Part shown: in pieces, positions 11,057 to 19,984 of the stretch | Position numbering within the stretch: position 1 is the first letter of the stretch | Layout of the letters: the number at the start of each line of letters is the position of its first letter | Assembly (NCBI GenBank): GCA_037447655.1 | Contig: JBBHKE010000140.1 | Coordinates: forward strand, 62,001 to 126,000 | DNA from: Zygnema cylindricum | Lineage: Eukaryota > Streptophyta > Zygnematophyceae > Zygnematales > Zygnemataceae | Direction: 5' to 3' | DNA length: 64,000 bases | Notes under the pieces: model-generated | Seen by the model: the letters and a program-made list of their open reading frames with translations, nothing else | Database searches by the model: none | Told to the model about the DNA's origin: nothing | Made by a program: the position numbers and the translations under genes

Positions 11057-12274
11057 CTTTAAAACATATAGATTCCTGAATCGATACAAATCCTATTTTT
11101 ACTTTCACAAGCATGTGCATCTACAAGGATACGAAATTTGTTAGAATATTCAGCTATTGTACCACCAGTGTACTTATAGTCCCAAATTTTTCTAGCCAAT
11201 AGAAGCTCTTCCTGGACATTGGCCTTTTCATAATCACTTTTAAGAGATTTCCAGATATCAATTGCTTTTTTCATTTTTATCCTAGACATAGCTAAGTCCT
11301 TAGATATACAAAATTTCAGAATAGAACGAGCTTGCGTATTTTTCTTAGACCATGACGGATCAGATTCATCCAGCGAACCATCCAAGATATTTAAAAGATT
11401 AACATTTTCAAAGTGTGTCTCCACCATATCCGCCTAGTAAACATACTTATCCCCGGAAAAGATAGGAATTGTTGAAGATACGCCCATAACCTGTTGTTCT
11501 ACAACCACCGGTGCAGGTGGAGGAGCAGTAGTAGTAGTAGAAGTAGACATGATACACTCTCAAAAGCTATCGAGAATCTTACCAAACAGCTTTTCTTAAG
11601 TGCTCACGAACTCTTATACAAGCATCCAAACTTCACAAAACTCTATCATAATATAGAGTAGCATAAACAATGATAACTCCCAAAGTTTCAGCAGAATTGA
11701 CCCGACAACACTCAAGAAATAATACTCAGAAGTTTCCCAAAAACTGTCTGCAGTTTTACTACTTGGAAGTCTGGATACATAATATGTTATGATTCCTAAG
11801 TCTTATACTTGTGTTGAACTGGCAACACCATTGTACTTGAGAGGTACATCAAACCACCAAGCTACCACTAATCTGTCAAGCTACCATTGAGCTATCACTA
11901 AGCTACCACTGGGCTATCACTAAGCTACCTAGAATCGAATCTATCGCAGTTGCTCTATCGTGTACAGAATCACATTAAGAATATCAAACGATGGGTTATC
12001 CGTACGGACCATATCAAATATAATCGTGGTTGCGTTGTCCTGTCTGTGTTGCAGCTTCGCTGCTGCGCTGCTCTACTGCTGCGCTGCTCTGGTGTATAGC
12101 AGTTGCTCTGCTGTATAGCAGCTGCTCTGCTGTATAGCAGCTGCTATGCTGTATAGTAGCTGCGCTGCTCTGTTGTATAGCAGCTCCGCTGCTCTGTCTG
12201 TATAGCCGCTGCGCTGCTTTGTCTGTAAAGCAGCTGTGCTGCTCTGAGACTGAAAGCTTTCCAAAAAGACAACA
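11057..12274 (-). mobile_element. copia family B, minus-strand copy
   Basis: Reading down from 12274: LTR 12274-11492 (783 bp, starts TGTTGTC), one-base spacer, primer-binding site 11490-11481, then the gag core to about 11108. The LTR and gag match the plus copy at 8521. It abuts decayed gypsy sequence at 12275. No target duplication was found. Confidence 0.85.
11108..11550 (-). pseudogene. copia family B gag fragment (minus strand)
   Basis: The start codon is at 11550 inside the LTR. The same gag core follows as in the plus copy, with VYWADM changed to VY-stop-ADM (TGG to TAG near 11436), so it is broken. The frame WKSLKSDYEKANVQEELLLARKIWDYKYTGGTIAEYSNKFRILV continues without the plus-copy stop. 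Similarity to the plus copy ends near 11108, shortly before the gap. Confidence 0.85.
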
Positions 12275-13173
12275 ATTTCCAGTTAAGGGTGATGCCGTTC
12301 AGGTTGACTAACTTTTATGCATCTGAAAAACTCCATCTTTCGGCAATATCTGGATGAGTTTGTAATCGTCTTTCTAGACGACATCTTGGTGTATAACCGA
12401 ACGCTGGATGATCATATGAAGTATCTACGGACGGTCCTACAAGTCCTTCGGAAAAACAAGTTGTACGCAAAGAGGAGTAAATATGACTTTTTGAAGGAGA
12501 AAATTGATTTTTAGGGCCATGTGGTGAGCCAGGACGGAATCGTAGTGGATCCGAACAAAACGAGGGCAGTGAAGGAATGGTCGCAACTGGCGAATATTAC
12601 GGAATTACGGAGCTTTCTGGGTTTATGCTCCTACTATCGACGTTTTGTCGAAGGTTTCGCAAAAATCGCTGCACCACTCACTAAATTACTCAAGAATAAC
12701 GTGCCCTACGAGTGGAAATCGGCGCGAGGGGCAGCGTTTAACACGCTAAAGGAGCCGTTGGTTACCGCCCCTGTGTTAGCTGTTCCCGACTCGGACTTAC
12801 CTTGGACAATAATCACAGACGCCTGCGATACGGCTATCGAGCAATCTTTATCCAATATCAAGGAAAAGGCCTACAACCCATTGCCTACAACAGTCGAAAA
12901 CTAAAGGCAGCGGAGCTTAACTAAGCTACCCATGAAAAAGAGACAATTGCGATCATGAATGCGCTATAGGTTTGGAAATGTTACGTTTAGGGGAAACGGA
13001 TCACAGTCATCAAGGATCACCATGCCCTGCAGTACCTGCAAACACAGCTGAAGTTGTCCTAGAAACAAGTGCGGTTGATGAGGTTTCTTCAGACCTTCGC
13101 GCCGGAACTTGTTATTGAGTATAAACCGAGCAAGATGAACCCGGCAGATGCACTGTCAAGAAGACTCGGAATC
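12275..13173 (+). pseudogene. gypsy reverse transcriptase and RNase H, broken
   Basis: The start reads VMPFRLTN (MPFGLTNAP in active elements) and is frameshifted. Then come FVIVFLDDILVY (catalytic DD box), a TAG at 12513-12515 in place of Leu before GHVVSQDGI, the RT thumb and connection ([27 protein letters not shown]) and RNase H pieces ([37 protein letters not shown]). Several further stops lie between 12902 and 13063. Clearly a fossil. Confidence 0.9.
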
Positions 13174-14755
13174 GATGCGCCAGCGGCGGAGCCACAATCG
13201 CAGGCATCGCAGGATGTCAACGTAGGTTTTGTGAAGACAAACACCACAGCGTCGGACGCAGCGCAAGAACCGAAACTCAGCGCAGTCACCAGTACGTTGC
13301 AAGTGGATGAGAAGTGGCTAAGTAGGATCAAGGCTGCTTACGACGAAGATGAGACAATAAATGAACTCATTAAACGGAAGTTATTAATTCGAACCCCTAA
13401 TGGTATGTGGCGGTACAGACCGAGTCAAACAACACGACTTTATGTTTCGACAAATCCGGAGTTACGTCATGTAATACTTAAGTTGAGTCACGACGAGCCA
13501 CGCAGTGGAGATTTTGGGCGAGATAAAACAACTGCCCGTGTCGCTGAGGCATATTACTGGCCGAACATGACTCGGGATATTGCAGAGTATGTCCATACGT
13601 GTGATTCCTATAATAGGATTAAATCGGAATCGGGACACGAAGGTCTGTTACAACCCCTCCAGATACCAGCTGTTCCTTGGGATGCGATCTCAAGGATTTC
13701 ATCAAGGCTCTCCCGTTGACTAAGGAGGGCTATGACTCCATCTTCGTCGTCGTGGACTATTTGACAAAAATGGCTCATTTCCTACCCACGTCAACTACAA
13801 CCACTCTGCGGGATGTAGGGGACTTTTTCTTTCGGGAGATATTTAGTCATCACGGACTTCTGAAGAAGATCCTCAGCGACCGCGATCGGAAATTTGTAAG
13901 CCACTTTTGGAGAAACCTATTTGAGCTGTGTGGCACACAGTTGGCCATGTCCACAGCTTACCACCCTCAGACTCACGGACAGCCTGAAAAGGTGAATCGG
14001 ACTTTGGAGAAGGCTTTGCGGGCGTAGGTCTCAGTCCACCAAACGGATTGGGTGAACCATTTAACAGCGATAGAGGTGGCGTACAACAGTGCGGTACACT
14101 TGTCCACAAATGCTACGCCATTCTCCCTTAATGGTCGACAGCCCACCCTACCCCAAAATCTATTGGTGGTAAACTGCCCGACACCCGCAACTCTGGAGTT
14201 TGCCCAAATGCTGCAAGGGAACCTGGAAAAGGCGGCAAAGGTGCTCCAGATTGGCAAGGATCGCCAAAAGTCGCAGGCCGACACTCACCGGAAAGACACT
14301 GTTTTCAGCGTGGGTGATAAGGCCCGCCTTAATATGGCAAACTTATCATTGTTGGTTGCCCTCTCGAAGAAATTGGCACCGAAATTCACGCGCCAATTCA
14401 TCGTTCTTTCGCGTGTGGAAGAGGTGGCATATAAGTTGGATATACCAAACGACTGGCATATCCATGATGTGTTCTATGTTTCCCTTCTCAAACCATTTCG
14501 TGACCCCGATTCGATATTTCTTGGTCGACAACGGAATACTCCTTTACCGCCCGTTAGGGGTACTTCGGATCAGTATGAGGTGGAAGAGATCCTTCAGTCG
14601 CGTCCCTCTCAAGATTCCAACTTGAACCAAAATTTGGTCCGTTGAAAGGGCTACAAAATTGAGAACGACTCTTGGGTGGACGAGGAGGATGTGCATTCAC
14701 TTGAGTTGCTGCGCAAGTTTCAGCAGAGTGTGGACACACGGCTTCACCGGAGGGG
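13174..14755 (+). pseudogene. gypsy integrase with C-terminal chromodomain, broken
   Basis: The zinc finger region (LSHDEPRSGDFGRDKT, YVHTCDSYN) has Tyr where the last Cys is expected. A frame change follows near 13690. The catalytic core has Asp in VVDYLTKM, Asp in LSDRDRKF and Glu in GQPEKVNRT. After a stop at 14025 the frame resumes with the integrase C-terminus (GDKARLN, HDVFYVSLLKPF). The end is a chromodomain: YEVEEILQSR, then LVR-stop-KGY (TGG to TGA, 14643-14645), then SWVDEEDVHSLELLRKF. Chromodomains direct integration to marked chromatin; the lost Trp is one of its aromatic residues. Confidence 0.9.
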
Positions 14756-14787
14756 CAATCGCAGCGATCGTGGTAAAGGAGAGAAAT

Positions 14788-15218
14788 GCAGCGTCGCAAC
14801 CATCGCAATAATATTGGGGACACGACAAAGAAACGCAGCGGCGATGTTACCGCACCGTAGCGCTATAGCTGCGCAGCCACCACAACGTAGCACGGTCACG
14901 ATGCCGTCTGAGGAGCGCAGCGCCACTGCTGCGCTGACAGGGAAGCGCAACGGCGCAATTTTGTTTCACCACATTGGTAACAACGAACCCTTGATTTCAC
15001 CGCACCAGCGCAGTTTTACATATATTGGACGCTGTGATACCCTCACACGTTGTGACGCTTCCCAGAGTCCAAACGTGAAACCCTCAACCCTTTATGATAA
15101 AGTCGCCATCCGCCATCGCGACCAACCTAGTATAGGCAGTTTGGAGAGTGTTTCACGCCGCACCACCAGCTTACATTCTCTTCTAGAATTGCCTGAATTG
15201 TCATACACGAAAGTATCC
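14788..15218 (+). other. GCAGC-rich region between gypsy pol and acidic ORF copy 2
   Basis: Open in one frame but low complexity. It holds many GCAGCG/GCTGCGC motifs (14795-14960), then a block (ACGTTGTGACGCTTCC, 15048-15063) that matches the 5' flank of copy 3 near 21540 on the minus strand. It is therefore probably the 5' region of the acidic-ORF repeat, or a gypsy LTR, and not coding. Confidence 0.4.
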
Positions 15219-16022
15219 ATGGCGTTTTCATCCTCCCCACCACCAAAAAGGAGGAGACTGGTACAGGTGGGACAAGGGGATTTGCCCCGTCCAGATAGAT
15301 TGTTAGTAGTAGCGGAGGCCATGGTAGAGGCAGACCAGAGAAGAGGGGTAAAAGCGCAGCCGGAACCAGAAAAAACCGCCAGTAGCGAGGCCGGGCCAGC
15401 AGAGACTAGTGGAGGGGAGGGGTCAGAGAATTCACAGGACCGCGAGTATAACCCACTACGGGAGGGAGATAAAGAGGATGATGAGGATCAGGAGCTCTCA
15501 AAGGTAGAGGAGCCAGAACAAGAACCAACACCTCCACTAATTAAAGAGCGCGCCTCGGATCTGGAGGTGATGAGGGACCCCAACAAGGAGAGTACCGCAG
15601 ACGAGTTGTCTTCTGAAAGCGCGGAAAAGAAAGCGGAAGCACAATACACCAGTGGAGATGATGTGTTTCTGGTTCGGGGAAGTCAAAGGGAGACGACCGA
15701 GGAGAGTGAAAAAGGAGAGGAAATTCCCGAATACCTCTTTCCACTCCCTATGGACAAACGACATCCGGACCTCACCTTTAACTTCGCGAAGCGCTTTTTT
15801 TGGGATCCAGCAGAGTGGCCTGAGGAATGGCGTACTAGGAAGTTTTGGGATCTCATCTATATCCCCGCCAACGTACCGTCTCACTCGGCTTGAATTTTAT
15901 GTGGACAAAGGACCTCGGGAACAACCACAAGAGTTATGTGAAGCTAAATCCCCATGCCTTGTCATTTGTCGAAGAAGTTGAAGATAACTACCGGTACAGG
16001 GTGGATGTTCCCGGGTTGCTTC
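15219..16022 (+). pseudogene. acidic coiled-coil repeat-borne ORF, copy 2, N-terminal part
   Basis: Starts MAFSSSPPPKRRRL, so it has the basic KRRRL motif (possible nuclear signal) that copy 1 lacks. The acidic Ser/Glu/Pro-rich region and the FPLPMDKRHPDLTFNFAKRFF block follow. A one-base deletion at the conserved Trp codon (near 15891) breaks the frame. The sequence then continues (GYVKLNPHALSFVEEVEDNY equivalent) up to 16022, where the TRIM is inserted. The rest lies at 18809-19369. Function unknown. Confidence 0.6.
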
Positions 16023-16127
16023 TGTTGGATTGGCACGTGAAGCCGGTCCAATACGGGGTAGAATATGGAAATATCCATACTCGACCCGCCTGTAATAAAT
16101 GGGTACGGACCCACCAGTCTCAACATC

Positions 16128-16199
16128 AAGCTGATGGCACAGTGGTAGTGCGTTCGCAGCTGAAGTGAAAGGTCCCAGGTTCGAACCCTGGCCGGCTCA
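16128..16199 (+). tRNA. tRNA-like sequence inside TRIM LTR 1 (slightly decayed)
   Basis: Same layout as at 18685-18756. The two end pairs of the acceptor stem are mismatched (A-C), but the T-arm is perfect (CCAGG and CCTGG around TTCGAAC). The A box is TGGCACAGTGG, the B box GGTTCGAACCC, and TTTT follows at 16201-16204. Probably not a decoding tRNA because position 33 is G, not T. Confidence 0.7.
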
Positions 16200-16251
16200 A
16201 TTTTCCCAAGTGTGGGACATGCCGAATCCTGGATTTCTAGGAAATCTATCA

Positions 16252-16308
16252 TAGTATCAGAGCCAGCGTGATTGCGGATGGTTTGACCGGCTTTCCCGTG
16301 AGGGGGGG
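16252..16308 (+). other. TRIM internal region: PBS and PPT
   Basis: PBS reads TAGTATCAGAGCCAG here, one mismatch from the 3'-end complement of initiator tRNA-Met; the second copy (18523) has TGGTATCGGAGCCAG. The polypurine tract of seven G ends at 16308. Only about 30 bases lie between them. Confidence 0.9.
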
Positions 16309-16356
16309 TGTTGGATTGGCACGTGAAGCCGGTCCAATACGGGGTAGAATATGGAA

Positions 16357-18436
16357 TACAACCACCGGTGCAGGTGGAGGAGCAGTAGTAGTAGTAGAAG
16401 TAGACATGATACACTCTCAAAAGCTATCGAGAATCTTACCAAACAGCTTTTCTTAATTGCTCACGAACTCTTATACAAGCATCCAAACTTCACAAAACTC
16501 TATCATAATATAGAGTAGCATAAACAGTGATAACTCCCAAAGTTTCAGCAGAATTGACCCGACAACACTCAAGAAATAATACTCAGAAGTTTCCCAAAAA
16601 CTGTCTGCAGTTTTACTACTTGGAAGTCTGGATCCATAATATGCTATGAGTCCTAAGTCTTATACTTGTGTTGAACTGGCAACACCATTGTACTTGAGAG
16701 GTACATCAAACCACCAAGCTACCACTAATCTGTCAAGCTACCATTGAGCTATCACTAAGCTACCACTGAGCTATCACTAAGCTAACTAGAATCATATCTA
16801 TCGCAATTGCTCTATCCTGTATAGAATCACATTAAGAATATTAAATGTTGCGTTGTGCGTACGGACCATATCAACCATAATCATGGTTGCCTTATCCTGT
16901 CTGTGTTGAAGCTTTGCTGCTGCGTTGCTCTGCTGCTGCGCTGCTCTGTTTTATAGCAGCTGCTCTGCTGCTGTATAGCAGCTGCGCTGCTCTTAGACTG
17001 AAAGCTTTCCAAAAAGACAACACTCCCCTAAAGCTTTAGACTCAGTATCCCGACGCAACTGCGGTGATAAACTAGCGCAGCATCGCAGCATCGCAATATA
17101 GCAATTAGCAAGTCACCTAGTCCCACTACCTCACAATGGTGGAATTATTGCAGAGTGTCAGTAAACAGTGCATCAATTCAACTATTCACTTAATCCCACT
17201 GCGTCTCTACAATACTTCAGCTTAGGAGCAGGAAGGGCTTTAGTGAGCATATCAGCAATCATTTTTGCATCTGGCATATAACATAATTTAATCACTCTAG
17301 AGAACACCTTTTCTCTTACAAAGTGTAATCGTACATCCATGTGCTTGCCTGGTTATCACACCAGATTATCTGTGGACCAACTTGCATGTATCCTAGTTCT
17401 TGTAACATGGATTTTACCCATAAGAGTTCTTTGAGGGCCGAGCTTGCTGCCATATATTCTGACTCCATTGTCGACTGTGCTGTAACCTTTTGAAGTTTGC
17501 TGCTCCAGGAGCAAGTACCGTTCCCAATTTGTAGAACGAATCCCGTGGTGGATTTCCGGCTTGGCATGTCGCCATAGCTTGCATCACTCCATGTTTGCAG
17601 CTTGACTTATCCTCCGCCTAGAGTGAGTTTGAGATCTTTAGTTCCTGCCAAATATCTTAAGACTCTCTTTGCTGCATCAAGATCAGATTTTCTCGGATTT
17701 TCTAGACTCCTGCTCAGTACCCCGACTGCTGCAGCAATGTCAGGACGGGTACAGTTCATGAAATATATTAAGCTTCCCACTATGTGTCTATAAGGTATTA
17801 TTGTCACAGGATCATTCTCCCCTGACTCTAAATACTCGCTAACAATGACACCTGGTTCTGTCTCTTCTCCCTCTAACTTCTGCCGAAACTCCATTGGAGT
17901 TAAACATCCCTTTGCCCCCCGTATTCCGTACTCATCTAACATGTTTCCAATAGCCTCTTTTTGAGTCAATTTTATAATTTTCTTATTTCTGTCCCTCTCT
18001 ACCTGGATACCCAAAATATATTTTGCCTCACCGAGGTCTTTCATCTCGAACCGTGAGTTTAGAGCAGTTTTGATATTGTTAATTTCAGCCATTGATTTGC
18101 TAATTTATAGTAAACCATCTACATATATTGCTATATACACTATCCCATTTTCACCCTTTAGAACGTAGACAGAGTGATCAGAACTTATCCTTTGAAATCC
18201 TAGACTAGTCAAGAATTCATCAAGCTTTATATTCCACTGTCTGGGGGCCTGTTTTAGGCCGTACAAAGATTTTAGCAACTTGCATACTAAGTGCTATTTT
18301 CCTGGTTCCACATACTTTTCATGCTGCTGCATGTAAATGGTCTCTTCTAGTTCTCCGTACAAAAAGGCCGTTTTTACATCATCTGATGAATTTCCATATC
18401 TTCTATAGCAGCTAGGGACAGCAAAATCCTAACTGT
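16357..18436 (-). mobile_element. copia element C, minus strand, 5'-deleted, nested in TRIM
   Basis: Reading down: reverse transcriptase and RNase H (18430-17215), polypurine tract (TTTAGGGGAG, near 17032-17023) and a 3' LTR of family B type (17022 to about 16357). The LTR ends with the gag start (ATG at 16406), as in family B. gag, integrase and the 5' LTR are missing, and the centre of the host TRIM LTR is missing at the same joint (18436/18437), so one deletion probably removed both. Confidence 0.88.
17215..18430 (-). pseudogene. copia C reverse transcriptase and RNase H, broken
   Basis: Reads LLKSLYGLKQAPRQWN, then the catalytic box as YVDG instead of YVDD followed by a stop (near 18115-18135), then SRFEMKDLGEAKYILGIQ, CTRPDIAAAVGVLSRSL and RNase H (WSSKLQKVTAQSTMESEYMAASSALKELLWVKSMLQELGY, WCDNQA). 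Several stops split it. The second catalytic Asp is lost, so it is inactive. The sequence is clearly of the same superfamily as copia element 1 but in a different family, since its LTR is type B. Confidence 0.9.
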
Positions 18437-18684
18437 TGAAAGGTCCCAGGTTCGAACCCTGGCCGGCTCAATTTTCCCAAGTGTGGGACATGCCGAATCC
18501 CGGATTTCTAGGAAATCTATCATGGTATCGGAGCCAGCGGGATTGCGGATGGTTTGACCGGCTTTCCCGTGAGGGGGGGTGTTGGATTGGCACGTGAAGC
18601 CGGTCCAATACGGGGTAGAATATGGAAATATCCATACTCAAGTCGCCTGTAATAAATGGGTACGGACCCACCAGTCTCAACATC

Positions 18685-18756
18685 GAGCTGGTGGCACAGT
18701 GGTAGTGCGTTCGCAGCTGAAGTGAAAGGTCGCAGGTTCGAACCCTGGCCGGCTCA
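18685..18756 (+). tRNA. tRNA-like cloverleaf inside TRIM LTR 3
   Basis: 72 nt that fit a canonical cloverleaf: acceptor 18685-18691 with 18749-18755 (seven pairs, one T-G), D-stem GCAC/GTGC with loop AGTGGTA, anticodon stem 18710-18714 with 18122-equivalent 18722-18726, a 7-base loop AGCTGAA, a 5-base variable loop, T-arm GCAGG/CCTGG around TTCGAAC, discriminator A. A box TGGCACAGTGG (18692-18702) and B box GGTTCGAACCC (18735-18745) are textbook, and TTTT follows at 18758-18761. By position the anticodon is CTG, but position 33 is G, so decoding is doubtful. It lies at LTR bases 106-177. Confidence 0.8.
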
Positions 18757-18808
18757 ATTTTCCCAAGTGTGGGACATGCCGAATCCCGGATTTCTAGGAA
18801 ATCTATCA

Positions 18809-19369
18809 GCTTCCCCATTATCATCCGTGGGATGTCCGCCACCATGACATCATCTCTAGGGCAGAGGTCACCCCAGAGGTACACGCACTCAAGCTGGCCC
18901 GGAAGAAAAACTGCAGCGGGCCCGAGCTACTATGAAATATGCGTCCTTCAAGCTAAGGAAGGTACCTCGGTGGGAACCAACTCAAGAAGAGGCGGAAGAG
19001 AACCAACAACTTGCAAAACCGGAAGCGCCCCAAATTCCAGCACCCGAGGAGCCTACACCGGCGGCAATTTCGCAACAACTCGAGGGACCAGAAGTTGTAC
19101 CAGAGGAAGAGGAGGACCAGGTTCGCGAGCAAATCACTCGAAGAAGATTGGCAGCGGCAGACCATCATATTCCGCTGCTAGAGACCCGGTGTGAGCAGCT
19201 CCAAAACCAACTCGACACCCTGCAACAAGAGTTCAAGGAGTACGGTGAAGAGACGTACGACATACTCCGACAATTGCAATTTCCCTATGCCAGTAAGGTT
19301 CAGCCGGACGCTAAAGCCCTAGTAGGAGGCACTGTAACAAGGTTACAGAGTTGGGTACTTAGTAGCTAG
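18809..19369 (+). pseudogene. acidic coiled-coil repeat-borne ORF, copy 2, C-terminal part
   Basis: Resumes right after the TRIM with HHPWDVRHHDIISRAEVTP-equivalent sequence, then SFKLRKVPRWEP, a Glu/Pro-rich linker (EEPTPAAISQQLEGPEVVPEEEEDQ) and the coiled coil (LLETRCEQLQNQLDTLQQEFKEYGEETYDILRQLQFP). There is a frame change near 18910. It ends at a TAG near 19367. Joined with 15219-16022 it is the same unit as copies 1 and 3. Confidence 0.6.
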
Positions 19370-19984
19370 CAACTAGGCTGCTATAGTTGCAGTGTCAAAA
19401 CAACGCAGCTGCGATTCCAGACCAGCGCAACATAGCTGCGTAACAACTTAGCGGTTGTAAAAGGGACAATAGTACACACAGCACGCCACAATGCACAACG
19501 GAAAACACCAAAGATCTTCACGTAGCAACAGTAGGAGCACACAACACTAACAGACAAGGTTGCGCTTTTATTACTTGGAAGAGAGTACAAGGTTGCGCAC
19601 GCTGCGTAGGTCTACTTGAAGTCTCCTATTCACAAGCCTACCTGACTATTTAAATTAGCTAGCTGCTAGTCAACCTTGTACGGTACAACTGTACATGTGG
19701 ACCTTCTTGGTCACTCGAGATCTATCTAAACATTCTTCTAGAACTATACCGCTCATTCTACATTCTGCGGCGTTGTTATACTGCGCTGTTATATTGCGGC
19801 GCTACTAAGTTGCTACGCCGCCAAGTTGCTATGCTGCTACGCTACGCAGGTCTGGAATCGCAGCTGCGCTGCTCTGGAATCGCAATTATAACAGCCTTGC
19901 CCTAGTCACTAAGTACCCGAATCCTACAACCCTGTTACAATGCTTCCCACTAAGGATTCAGCGTCTCGCTGAACCTTGACTGAC
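19370..19984 (-). other. 3' tails of acidic ORF copies 2 and 3, tail to tail
   Basis: Copy 2's GCA-rich tail ends near 19445, where copy 3's tail begins on the minus strand. It holds a minus-strand AATAAA-type signal near 19566-19572 and the TGTTGTG block (near 19530). No gene. Confidence 0.5.

Larger units (their letters stand above)
12275..14787 (+). mobile_element. Ty3/gypsy chromovirus, 5'-truncated
   Basis: The order reverse transcriptase, RNase H, integrase, chromodomain is Ty3/gypsy and, with the chromodomain, a chromovirus. Sequence starts inside reverse transcriptase next to the copia B LTR. Several stops and frame changes show it is old. GGAGAGAAA near 14779-14787, followed by TGCAGCG, may be its polypurine tract and the start of the 3' LTR, but no partner LTR exists here to test this. 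Confidence 0.85.
16023..18808 (+). mobile_element. tandem TRIM (LTR-int-LTR-int-LTR), TSD GCTTC
   Basis: Three LTRs (16023-16251; 16309-16356 plus 18437-18522; 18580-18808) alternate with two internal regions of 57 bp each (16252-16308 and 18523-18579). The intact outer LTRs are both 229 bp and start TGTTGG, end TATCA. Each internal region holds a primer-binding site (TGGTATCAGAGCCAG type, complementary to the 3' end of initiator tRNA-Met) and ends in a polypurine tract GTGAGGGGGGG. The whole is flanked by GCTTC (16018-16022, 18809-18813). There is no coding capacity. The middle LTR is split by a minus-strand copia and has lost its centre. A unit of two LTRs would be only 515 bp. Confidence 0.93.

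Noticed and set aside
9900-11144. Long frames across the N run on both strands
   Set aside because: They read through 786 unknown bases; only the flanking gag sequence is real.
12073-12264. Small Ala/Gln-rich frame in the copia B LTR
   Set aside because: Product of the CAGCAG/GCTGCT-rich LTR segment; copies elsewhere are not open in the same way.
18685-18756. Functional decoding tRNA (CTG, Gln)
   Set aside because: Position 33 is G instead of T, and the sequence is inside a repeated LTR; reported as tRNA-like only.
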